This document shows, one piece after another, positions 9,629 through 17,402 of a stretch of DNA of 52,888 nt. Location: the NCBI GenBank assembly GCA_000585055.1, contig JEMX01000038.1:1-52888 (forward strand). Reading direction: 5' to 3'. Under the pieces are notes generated by a model. The model ran no database searches. It was not told where the DNA came from and was given only the letters and a program-made list of their open reading frames with translations. Position numbers and translations under genes: made by a program. The DNA is from Candidatus Accumulibacter appositus (lineage in GTDB: Bacteria > Pseudomonadota > Gammaproteobacteria > Burkholderiales > Rhodocyclaceae). Each line of letters begins with the position of its first letter. Within the stretch, counting starts at the first letter, position 1.

Positions 9629-11070
9629 GCGCCTCCGAAGGCGCTGCCGGAAACGCCGCTGACGCCGCAACTGAGCGCTCGACCAATGTAGAGACCGGCC
9701 CGGCGACTCCGCTGCAGGTCTATTTTGGTCTGGCCAGCAGCGCGCGTGCTGCCGCCAGTCTGGCCGAACTGCAGTTCCTGATCTGCAACGACAGCCGCGC
9801 GCTGCTGCCGTTCCGGCAGGCGATGCTGCTGCGCCGCGATGCCCGCGGCCATTGGCGATTGGTCTGCCACTCCGGACTGAGCGTTGTCGACGAAACCAGC
9901 CCCTACAAGCTATGGCTTGAAGCCGTCGTCACCTGGCGCGATGGCCAGGCGGCTGAGCAGGGCGAGCAGGGCGAAGAAGCTCAGGATGGGCGTCGGGCGG
10001 GGGTGATCGAAGCCGGCGAGCTGCCGGAAAGCTTGCAGGCCGATTGGCACGAGTGGCTGCCGGCCGGCCTGCTGGCCTTGCCACTGGCCGGCCCCGAGGG
10101 GCCGGTGATGGGCTGGTGGTTGTTGGCCCGCGATGAACCCTGGCAGTGGCCGGCGCCTGCTCCCGACCCGGCGCTGTGGCTGCCCGAGCTGCAGTCGGTC
10201 TATGGCCATGCGTTGTGGGCCTGGCTGCGACCGCGCCGACAGTGGCTGGCACTCAAGCTGTCGCGGCGCAAGCTGCTGGCCGGCGTGGCCCTGTTGCTGC
10301 TCCTCGGCGCCTTGCCGGTGCGGCTGTCGGTTCTGGCGCCGGCAGAAATCACGCCGATCGATCCGCAGATCGTCGCTGCGCCGATGGACGGCGTCGTCAA
10401 GCGCATCCCGGTTGCTCCGGGGGCGCAGGTGAGCAGCGACGAGGTCTTGGTCGAGTTCGACGACACCCTGTTGGTCAATCGCCGGCAGGTACTCGAGGAA
10501 GCGACGCGCACCAGCCGTGCCGACCTGCTGCAGGCCGAGCAGCAGGCTTTCGACGATCAGCACGAAAGCCGCATGGCACTCAGTGTCCTGCGCGGCAAAC
10601 TGAGCGAGAAGCAGGCCGAGCTCGAAAGCATTGCCCGCCAGAGCCAACGCTTGCAGGTACGCCCGCCGGCCGCCGGGGTTTTCATCTACGGCGACCAGCT
10701 CGACTGGGCCGGCAAGCCGCTGCAGACCGGCGAGCGCATCGGTCTGCTCGCCGATCCCGAAGCGATGAACGTCACCGTCTGGGTGCCGGTTGCCGACGCC
10801 ATCAACCTGCAGGCGGGCGCCGAGGTGCGCGTTTATCTGCACGTGGCGCCGCTGCACTCGCTTCCCGCCACTCTTACCGAAACCAGCTTCGCTGCCCAGC
10901 CGGGGCCGGATGGGGTGGTCAGCTACCGCATCAAGGCGCGCCTGGAAGCGCGTGAAGGCGCCAGGATCGGGCTCAAGGGGACCGCCAAGATTTACGGCGA
11001 GCGTATGCCGGTGATCTATCTGCTGCTGCGCCGGCCGCTGGCCAGCTTGCGCACCTGGTGCGGCTGTTGA
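9625..11070 (+). CDS. GAF-like domain fused to a membrane-anchored HlyD-type adaptor
   Basis: Protein of 481 aa. The start is the ATG in an ATGA overlap with the preceding adaptor gene. Residues about 25-205 form a cytoplasmic region resembling a GAF sensor (ELQFLICNDSRALLPFRQAM, later LLALPLAGPEGPVMGWWLLA). One transmembrane helix follows (KLLAGVALLLLLGALPVRLS, near residue 215-235). The periplasmic part has lipoyl-like halves (APMDGVVKRIPVAPGAQV and RPPAAGVFIYG) around a coiled coil. The adaptor assignment is firm; the GAF call rests on pattern only. A sensory head on a secretion adaptor is unusual. The stop overlaps the M50 gene by one base (TGATG). Confidence 0.75.
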   Translation: MSASEGAAGNAADAATERSTNVETGPATPLQVYFGLASSARAAASLAELQFLICNDSRALLPFRQAMLLRRDARGHWRLVCHSGLSVVDETSPYKLWLEAVVTWRDGQAAEQGEQGEEAQDGRRAGVIEAGELPESLQADWHEWLPAGLLALPLAGPEGPVMGWWLLARDEPWQWPAPAPDPALWLPELQSVYGHALWAWLRPRRQWLALKLSRRKLLAGVALLLLLGALPVRLSVLAPAEITPIDPQIVAAPMDGVVKRIPVAPGAQVSSDEVLVEFDDTLLVNRRQVLEEATRTSRADLLQAEQQAFDDQHESRMALSVLRGKLSEKQAELESIARQSQRLQVRPPAAGVFIYGDQLDWAGKPLQTGERIGLLADPEAMNVTVWVPVADAINLQAGAEVRVYLHVAPLHSLPATLTETSFAAQPGPDGVVSYRIKARLEAREGARIGLKGTAKIYGERMPVIYLLLRRPLASLRTWCGC

Positions 11071-13289
11071 TGGCGGCGGGTTCGGCAAGCGCCTCGAATG
11101 CGCTGAATGTATTGAATGTGCCGCAGGCGCTGAATGGGCTGAATGCCGCCGCGCCTTCCGCGCCGCTGCCATTGCTGCGCGAGGAACTGCGGCTGCTTGC
11201 GGCCAGCCCGCAGCCGGACGGATCGCCGGCCTGGAACGTGCTCGACCCGGTTCGCAATCGCTTCTTTCGCATCGGCTGGCTGGAGTTCGAGCTCCTGTTG
11301 CGCTGGTCGATGGGCGATGCCGAAGCCATTGCCGCCGCCGTCGCTGCCGAAACCACCTTGCCGGCGAGCGGCGAAGATGTCGATGCGCTGGCGCGCTTTC
11401 TGCAGCACAACGAACTGTTGCAGCCGGGGTCCGCTACGCGCGGCGCTCGCGCTGCGGCCGGCAGTGTCGCGCCGGAATTCACGCGGCGCAGCGAGGCGCG
11501 GCGCGGCGCCTGGCTCAAGCGCGCGCTGCACAACTACCTGTTCTTTCGCGTCCCGCTGATCCATCCGCGACAGTTCCTGGTCAAGGCCGAAGCCATGACC
11601 CGCTGGCTGTTCAGGCCGTCTTTCCTGATCCTGACGGCGCTGGCCGGACTCGTCGGCGGCCTGCTCGCCGCGCGCCAGTGGGATACCGTGCTCGTCCGCC
11701 TCGGCGAGTCGTTCACCCTGCAAGGCTTCCTCGCCTTCATCCTCGCCTTGCTCTTCGCCAAATCGCTGCACGAGCTGGCGCACGCCATCACCGCCACCCG
11801 CTACGGGGTGCGCGTCGCGCATATGGGCGTGGCCATGGTCGTCCTGGCGCCGATGCTCTACACCGACACCGGCGAGAGCTGGAAAATCACCAATCACCAC
11901 GCCCGCCTGCGCATCGCGGCCGCCGGCATGGCCGCCGAACTGATTCTCGCCATCTGGGCGACCCTGGCCTGGGCGATCCTGCCGGACGGTCAGCTGCGCG
12001 CGGCGATGTTCTTCCTCGCCACCACCAGCTGGGTGCTGACCTTGTTGATCAACGTCAGTCCCTTCATGCGCTTCGATGGCTATTTCATCCTCGCCGATGC
12101 CCTCGATCTGCCGAATCTGCATGAACGCAGCACGGCACTGGCCAAGCAGCGGCTGCGCCATCTGCTCTTTGGCAGCCACTCGCCCGACCCGGAACAGTTC
12201 GCTACCAGCAAGGCGCGGCTGTTGACCGTTTTCGCCGTGCTCACCTGGTTGTATCGACTGCTGATCTTCTTCGGCATCGCGCTGGCCGTTTACCATTTCT
12301 TCTTCAAGGCCCTCGGGGTCTTCCTCTTCGCTGTCGAAATTGCCTGGTTCATCGTCCTGCCGATCTGGCGCGAGCTGCGCGAATGGCCGGCCTTGCGCAC
12401 GCAGATGTCATCGGCCCGCAAGGGGGGCTACGCGCTGCTGGCACTGATCGCGGCGTGGCTCGTTTTCTGGCCATGGCAAAGCGCGGTGCATGCGCCGGGC
12501 TGGGTCTTTCCGGAAGCGCAGCGCGTCATCTACAGCCCGCAGCCGGCGCGGCTGGTGGCGGTACATGTTGGCGACGGCGAGACGGTCAGCCCCGGGCAGT
12601 TGCTCTTCGAACTCGCAGCGCCGGAGCTTGACGACGAAGCGCAGCGGGCGAGCATTCTCGCCAGGGCCTATGCCCGTCAGGCCGCCGGCCTGCCGGTGCT
12701 CAACAAACGTGGCGAGGCGCAGTCGGCCAAGGCGATGCAGCAAGCGCGCGAGCTGCGCCAGCAGGCGAGGGCACAGACCCAGGCCGCCGAGCGCCTGCTG
12801 CTGACCGCGCCCTTTCGCGGCCGTCTGCGCGACCTTGCCGAAGGCCTGCATCCGGGCACCTGGGTGAACAGCGACTTGCCGCTCGGCAGAGTGGTCGACG
12901 ACAGCGCCTGGCGGGCCGAGTTGCTGGTCGAAGAACAGGCCCTGGCCCGCATCGCCGTCGGCCAGTCGGTGCAACTCTACCAGCCAGCCCTGGCCAGCAC
13001 CCCTTTGACCGGCCACATCGCGGCGATCGATCCGCTACGCGTCACGCGGTTGCCGCACCCGATGCTCGACGCCAATAGCGGCGGACCGATCCTCACCCAT
13101 CGCGAGAATGACCACCACGTCGCGATCGCCGCGCTCTATCGCGTCAGTGTCGCGCTCGATGCGGGCGCCGAAGCAGCGGCTGCCGCCGGAGCGATTCGCC
13201 GCGGCCGCATCGAAGCCGAGCCGCAAAGCCTCTGGCAGCAATGGCTGCGGCCGCTGCTCGCGGTGCTGGTTCGCGAGAGTGGCTTCTGA
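11070..13289 (+). CDS. M50 (site-2-protease-like) membrane metalloprotease with HlyD-like C-terminus
   Basis: Protein of 739 aa. The start is the ATG overlapping the previous stop (TGATG); an in-frame GTG 12 nt upstream is possible. Residues about 35-130 resemble a PqqD-like winged helix (WNVLDPVRNRFFRIGWLEFE ... DALARFLQHNELLQPG). The membrane protease core has the zinc motif HELAH and the second M50 motif NVSPFMRFDGYF (NxxPxxxxDG), so catalytic residues look intact. Several transmembrane helices surround them. The C-terminal 280 residues hold a lipoyl/coiled-coil adaptor region (YSPQPARLVAVHVGDGETV ... LLTAPFRGRLRDLAEG). Related M50-HlyD proteins occur beside peptide-export genes. Here the protein may replace or assist an ABC component (inference), since none is encoded in the window. 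Confidence 0.8.
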   Translation: MAAGSASASNALNVLNVPQALNGLNAAAPSAPLPLLREELRLLAASPQPDGSPAWNVLDPVRNRFFRIGWLEFELLLRWSMGDAEAIAAAVAAETTLPASGEDVDALARFLQHNELLQPGSATRGARAAAGSVAPEFTRRSEARRGAWLKRALHNYLFFRVPLIHPRQFLVKAEAMTRWLFRPSFLILTALAGLVGGLLAARQWDTVLVRLGESFTLQGFLAFILALLFAKSLHELAHAITATRYGVRVAHMGVAMVVLAPMLYTDTGESWKITNHHARLRIAAAGMAAELILAIWATLAWAILPDGQLRAAMFFLATTSWVLTLLINVSPFMRFDGYFILADALDLPNLHERSTALAKQRLRHLLFGSHSPDPEQFATSKARLLTVFAVLTWLYRLLIFFGIALAVYHFFFKALGVFLFAVEIAWFIVLPIWRELREWPALRTQMSSARKGGYALLALIAAWLVFWPWQSAVHAPGWVFPEAQRVIYSPQPARLVAVHVGDGETVSPGQLLFELAAPELDDEAQRASILARAYARQAAGLPVLNKRGEAQSAKAMQQARELRQQARAQTQAAERLLLTAPFRGRLRDLAEGLHPGTWVNSDLPLGRVVDDSAWRAELLVEEQALARIAVGQSVQLYQPALASTPLTGHIAAIDPLRVTRLPHPMLDANSGGPILTHRENDHHVAIAALYRVSVALDAGAEAAAAAGAIRRGRIEAEPQSLWQQWLRPLLAVLVRESGF

Positions 13290-13308
13290 GGCGTAGCGCA
13301 GAGGGCGA

Positions 13309-14187
13309 TCAGGACTTGCTGCGCCGTGCAAATAGACCCAACAGGCCGAGGGCGCCTAGAACCAGAGCCGGACTGGCCGGCTCTGGAGTGGGGAAAGTGA
13401 CGCTCTCGAAGGTGGCGGCTACGGCAGCATTGTCGAAAGCGGTGGAGCTTGTCCCGTGATAGGCCACCGGTGTCAGGAACTGCCCGTTCGGCTGCAGTCC
13501 GGTCGGCACGAAACCCGTCGTTGAATTGTCGTTGATGCACTGGAGCAATGGGTTCGCAGTGCAAGGGCCAATCGGTACGTACAGCGGCGACAGCGTATCG
13601 ACCACAGCTTGACTTGTCGGAAAGGTGCCGAAAAAGCCACTGAAATTATTGATGCCAATCGCGGCGTTGATCTGATTGATGCCGTCCTGATACTCGTTGT
13701 GATCCGTTCCCAGCAGCAAGCCGCCGCCTGCCCCGTCAAGCGCAGTCGCGTAGCTCTGAATCCAGGCATCTTCTGCGGGGAAACCGCCAGCATTAGTCCA
13801 GCTTGGCGCCGACGAGATGATTCGCCCATCGACGATCAGGTTCTTGTTGCTCAGACCGTTGTACCAGGCCGCGATGTTCTGGTAGTTGGCCGTTTGGAAG
13901 GCGTTGTTATCCGAGCCGGTGACGAGGTCGTATACCCACACCTGGTCGAAGCTGGCATAGTCGTTGTACACAGCGGTATTGAGAGTCCGCTGCGTGACGT
14001 TGAAGCCGGGCAGCGCGGCAATCATCCCGGCCAGCTGCTGGCCATCAGTCACATACGTAGCCGTGCCAACAAAACCGAACAGTACATTTGTCGCGCTTGC
14101 CGTGCCGGGCAGCACGAAGCACGCGGCCAGAGCCGCCGTCGCTGTCTTGCGCATTGTCGTCGGCGCCCTGATTGCCATTCTGTCCAT
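13309..14187 (-). CDS. PEP-CTERM sorting domain protein
   Basis: Secreted or surface protein of 292 aa, convergent with the M50 gene (19 bp between stops). The ATG at 14187 is preceded by a good GGAGG site 8 nt upstream. A signal peptide ends near residue 33 (LPGTASA). The C-terminus is a classic exosortase signal: TPEPASP, a hydrophobic helix (ALVLGALGLLGLF) and ARRSKS. The middle is Gly/Asn/Ala-rich and not recognisable beyond this family. Such proteins are sorted by exosortase (EpsH/XrtA) and linked to exopolysaccharide and floc formation. No exosortase lies in the window. A sigma-54 promoter sits just upstream. Confidence 0.85.
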   Translation of the reverse strand: MDRMAIRAPTTMRKTATAALAACFVLPGTASATNVLFGFVGTATYVTDGQQLAGMIAALPGFNVTQRTLNTAVYNDYASFDQVWVYDLVTGSDNNAFQTANYQNIAAWYNGLSNKNLIVDGRIISSAPSWTNAGGFPAEDAWIQSYATALDGAGGGLLLGTDHNEYQDGINQINAAIGINNFSGFFGTFPTSQAVVDTLSPLYVPIGPCTANPLLQCINDNSTTGFVPTGLQPNGQFLTPVAYHGTSSTAFDNAAVAATFESVTFPTPEPASPALVLGALGLLGLFARRSKS

Positions 14188-14249
14188 TGCTGTGACCTCC
14201 GTTATCAGATTTGGTGGATCGAAAAATCCGGAACATGCGCAAAGACCAA

Positions 14250-14265
14250 GGCAATATCCGAGCCA
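14250..14265 (-). promoter_or_regulatory. Sigma-54 promoter for the PEP-CTERM gene
   Basis: On the minus strand the sequence reads TGGCTCGGATATTGCC, matching TGGCAC-N5-TTGC with exact -24/-12 spacing. A transcript starting about 12 nt further on would have a leader of roughly 50 nt before the start at 14187. Sigma-54 control of PEP-CTERM genes by PrsK/PrsR-type systems is known in floc-forming betaproteobacteria. Confidence 0.7.
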
Positions 14266-14349
14266 CTATCGACACCAACGCGATAAGCCTCGGTTTTAAC
14301 GAGAAAGTCGCTGGTAGCCGTGAGAACGCCCGGATCCCACTGTAAAGAA

Positions 14350-14765
14350 ATCCGACATACCTTTCCGCGACACGGGCGAATCGCTCCCCCGAACTCACCA
14401 CCGCGCCTTCTTGGCGCTTGATGTGCTGCTCATAGCGGCTCGCCAGCGCCTCGACGTCGTCCGCCGGCAGCGGCACGCACTCGCCGGCCGGGATCCCTTC
14501 GAGCCTAGCGCGCAGCCTTCACCAGCAGGTTACGAGTGCGCGGTGATCGGCTTTCAAGCCGTCGATCATTTCCCGCAGGCAGATGGTGTCCGATCCGGCC
14601 ATGGACTAAATCAAGGCCGGGAAGAGGTCGTCTTCTTCGTCGGCATGATGCTCCATGGCTGCGCTGTCGAAGTGGCGCATCAGTCGGGTCGCCACCGAAC
14701 GCGCCTCGACGACGCCACGGGCCAGCAGATGCGGAACGATGCGCCGCACGCTGGCGCAGTGCACC
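14350..14765 (-). pseudogene. Hemerythrin (HHE) pseudogene, degraded paralogue of the gene at 25598-26146
   Basis: Translation of the minus strand in one frame gives a hemerythrin-like protein (SVRRIVPHLLARG, MRHFDSAA, HHADEEDDLFPALI, DGLKADHRAL, DDVEALASRYEQHIKRQE) that closely matches the intact gene at 25598-26146. Two in-frame stops interrupt it: TAG at 14608-14606, where the intact copy has GAG, and TGA at 14521-14519, where the intact copy has CGC-type sequence after CW. The N-terminus is missing and abuts the SulP stop codon. The C-terminal part diverges after about 14390. Confidence 0.8.
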
Positions 14766-16979
14766 TCAATCCTGCATGGCCATCAGTTCCTTGTCGGAAT
14801 AGCGCAAGCGCATGGCCAGCACCTTGGCCACCGCCTCGACCAGCTCGAACGCCAGCCGCTTGTGTTCCTCGCGGAATTTCTCCATCTGGTCACGCGGCAG
14901 GACATAGAGTTCGGTATCCACTACCGCCGTGGCGTCGTTGAAGCGCGCCATTTGCGAAAGAAAAGCCATCCCGCCGAAGAAGTCACCGCGACCGTGTGTC
15001 ACGGCGTGGTGGCCGGGGAGTTCGCCAGCACTCGGCAGCGTGATGCGGACCGCGCCCTTGCGAATCAGGAATAGCTCATTGCCCTGATCTCCGAACGAGT
15101 ACACCTTGCCGTCCTTGGGTACCGAGCGCCGCTCGAAAGAGGCTTCCAGGTCGATCAGCGTCTCCTCCTTGTGCTCGCTGAAGATCTCGAGATCGGCGAG
15201 TTCCAGCGGTGCGATATCGGCCTCCTGTTGCAGATCCTTGCCCAGGATCTGGTCCTCGACCCATTCGATGGCGTCGTCGAGTTCAGGGAAGATCTTGACA
15301 TGCTCGCTGGTCGCCGTCAGCGCCATCTGCTCGAAGAGCTCGCCTATGTTGCGGCCATTGGGCAGCGTCTTCGAGACGTTGCTGAAGATCAGAAAGGCCT
15401 CACGTTCGATCAGCGAGTCCCTGATCTGCTCGAGCAGATGCACGGCCGTGACGTCGACCGACTGCACCCGCCGCATGTCGAGCAGGAGGTACTTGCGGGT
15501 GCCGACTTCCTGTTCGAGCGCCAGGTACAACTGATCCTTGGTCCCGAAGAAAAGGCTGCCCTGCAGCTCCAGAATGGCCGTCTGCTGCCCTTCTTTCTCG
15601 AGCACTTCCATGTCTTCACGCAGACGCACACGCTTCGAGAAGCGGCTGCCACCGTCGACCTTGCTGCGGATCACGATACTGCTCAGTTGCTCGCGGATGA
15701 ACAGCAGCATGGCCAGAACGATGCCCACGCCTGAGGCTGCGATCAGGCTGTAGCCAAGGGCCACGGCGACCACCGTGAGGACCACGAAGAAGTCGAAGCG
15801 CGTCCATGGCGAATCCAGCAGGTGCAGGCTGTGGCGGTCGATCATGCGCACGCCGACGATGATCAGGATGGCCGCCAGGGAAGCGACCGGAATCCAGGCA
15901 ATGAGGCTTCCCAGGGCGAGGAAGGTGATCAGCGACAGCACCCCTTCGATGACGCCGGAAATGCGCGTCTGGCCACCGCTGGTGAGGTTGACCAGGGTTG
16001 CACCCATCTGCCCCGCGCCGGGCATGCCGCCGACGCAGGCCGAGGCGATGTTGCCCGACCCCTGGGCGATCAGCTCGCGGTTCGAATCGTGGCGGCTGCG
16101 GGTCATGGTATCGAGCACGACACAGGTCTTCAGCGTGTCGATCGACAGCAGAACGCCCAGGGTCAGGGCCGTGCCGAGCAGCGCGCCGATCTGGCTGAGC
16201 TTGAGTTCGCCGATTTCGTGCCAGCGGCCGGTAATTGCCTGCAGCATGCTCGACGCGGTGCCACCGAGCGGGCCAATGATCAGCGAATTGCCGTCCATGA
16301 CCAGCAGGGAGTCATCGACGGTATAGGCAATCGCAAAATAGGTGATCACCCCGCCCAGCAAACCGAGAATCGCCGCCGGAACGAGGCGCGTGAAGCGCGG
16401 CGCACCAAGCATCACGGCGATGGTGACCGCGCCAATCAACGCCGTTTGCCAGTGCCAGAGATCGGGTGAGATCAACACCCGCCACCAGGAGGAGCCATCC
16501 ATGACTCCCATGAACTTTGGGATCTGGCTGCCAATGATGATCAGGCCGACGCCACTGAGGTAGCCGCTGACCACCGGAAACGGGATGTACTTGATCAAGC
16601 CGCCGACGCCGAGAAAGCCGAGCAGCAGCTGCACGATGCCGCAGACCAGACCGAGGGCAGTCAACATCAGCACGATGAAAGTGGCTGGCACACCGTTCTG
16701 CACCAGCTCGATGGCAAACGCCGAGCACACCGCCGCGGCTGGCGCACAAGGTGCCGTGATCAGGCGGTCGGTTCCACCCAGCGTCGGTGCGATCAGGCCG
16801 AGAGCGGTCGTCCCGAGAATCCCGGCCAGGGCGCCCAGGCCTGCGTATTCGGGGCCGATGGCGGCGTAGATGGTGACGCCGAAAGCGATCGCTGACGGCA
16901 GGGCGACCAGCATCGATGCCAGTCCGCCCCAGAAATCACCGACGAGCTTGTTGTCCTTGAGATTCAATGCTATTTCCAT
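14766..16979 (-). CDS. SulP-family anion permease with STAS and cyclic-nucleotide-binding-like domains
   Basis: Inner-membrane transporter of 737 aa. Residues 1-430 are the SulP membrane domain, with repeated helices and the motif LIKYIPFPVVSGYLSGVGL. A STAS domain follows near residues 460-570 (AILELQGSLFFGTKDQLY, YLLLDMRRVQSVDVTAVHLL). The last 130 residues form a cNMP/Crp-type cupin (LFLIRKGAVRITLPS ... GRGDFFGGMAFLSQMARF). The usual FGE of the phosphate-binding cassette is FGG here, so cAMP binding is uncertain. The substrate could be sulfate, bicarbonate or another anion; sequence alone does not decide. Transcription probably starts at the sigma-54 promoter near 17180, with a terminator-like hairpin in the leader. 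The gene lies downstream of a two-component system on the same strand. Confidence 0.88.
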   Translation of the reverse strand: MEIALNLKDNKLVGDFWGGLASMLVALPSAIAFGVTIYAAIGPEYAGLGALAGILGTTALGLIAPTLGGTDRLITAPCAPAAAVCSAFAIELVQNGVPATFIVLMLTALGLVCGIVQLLLGFLGVGGLIKYIPFPVVSGYLSGVGLIIIGSQIPKFMGVMDGSSWWRVLISPDLWHWQTALIGAVTIAVMLGAPRFTRLVPAAILGLLGGVITYFAIAYTVDDSLLVMDGNSLIIGPLGGTASSMLQAITGRWHEIGELKLSQIGALLGTALTLGVLLSIDTLKTCVVLDTMTRSRHDSNRELIAQGSGNIASACVGGMPGAGQMGATLVNLTSGGQTRISGVIEGVLSLITFLALGSLIAWIPVASLAAILIIVGVRMIDRHSLHLLDSPWTRFDFFVVLTVVAVALGYSLIAASGVGIVLAMLLFIREQLSSIVIRSKVDGGSRFSKRVRLREDMEVLEKEGQQTAILELQGSLFFGTKDQLYLALEQEVGTRKYLLLDMRRVQSVDVTAVHLLEQIRDSLIEREAFLIFSNVSKTLPNGRNIGELFEQMALTATSEHVKIFPELDDAIEWVEDQILGKDLQQEADIAPLELADLEIFSEHKEETLIDLEASFERRSVPKDGKVYSFGDQGNELFLIRKGAVRITLPSAGELPGHHAVTHGRGDFFGGMAFLSQMARFNDATAVVDTELYVLPRDQMEKFREEHKRLAFELVEAVAKVLAMRLRYSDKELMAMQD

Positions 16980-17046
16980 ACTTTGAGGCCTTCCGCCCTA
17001 GTGGCAGAAATTGCCCTGCGGCGCACCATTGTTCTGGCTCAGGGCG

Positions 17047-17087
17047 AAAAAACAACGCAGCCCTGGACAACTTTGCCCGGGCTGCGT
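17047..17087 (-). terminator. Intrinsic terminator or attenuator in the SulP leader
   Basis: On the minus strand a 9-bp perfect stem (ACGCAGCCC / GGGCTGCGT, 15-nt loop) is followed by TGTTTTTT. It lies between the predicted sigma-54 start (about 17163) and the SulP ATG at 16979. It may end read-through from the regulator gene, or attenuate SulP transcription. Confidence 0.7.
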
Positions 17088-17173
17088 CGAGTGCTTTCAG
17101 AATGGCAGCCGCGCAGGGCCCTGGGAAAGCGAACGAGGGAGCGCAGCTGACTGCTTTTTGGAATGACAATAAA

Positions 17174-17384
17174 GCACGCATCGTGCCACGCCGAGCATGA
17201 GCGAGGTTCTCGCAGCGAATCAGTCACCTGGCCGTGTTCCTTCGAGCCAGAAACGACCCGTTGGGGGTGTAACAAAATGAACGCTTGCCAGCCAATGAAG
17301 CCATGAAATGCATAAATCTACCTGTTTATTCAGTTGCTTGAGAGAAACTCAGATGGCTGTTACGTGGGCGCGAAACGTTACACC
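17174..17384 (-). promoter_or_regulatory. Sigma-54 promoter with two upstream activator sites, SulP gene
   Basis: On the minus strand, in order: GGTGTAACG (17384-17376), TCATTTTGTTACACCCCC (17280-17263) and the sigma-54 box TGGCACGATGCGTGCT (17188-17173). The -24 element is a perfect TGGCACG and the -12 GC is correctly spaced. GGTGTAAC is the inverse of GTTACACC in the second site, suggesting paired binding sites for one activator. The same three elements, at nearly the same distances, occur before the DUF47-PiT operon. The region 16980-17402 contains no gene that I can support. Confidence 0.7.
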
Positions 17385-17402
17385 GGTGCCAGCTGCGCTG
17401 GC

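Noticed and set aside
16995..17020. Plus-strand sigma-54 box (GTGGCAGAAATTGCCC)
   Set aside because: The distance between the GG and GC elements is 2 bp too short, and no plus-strand gene follows.
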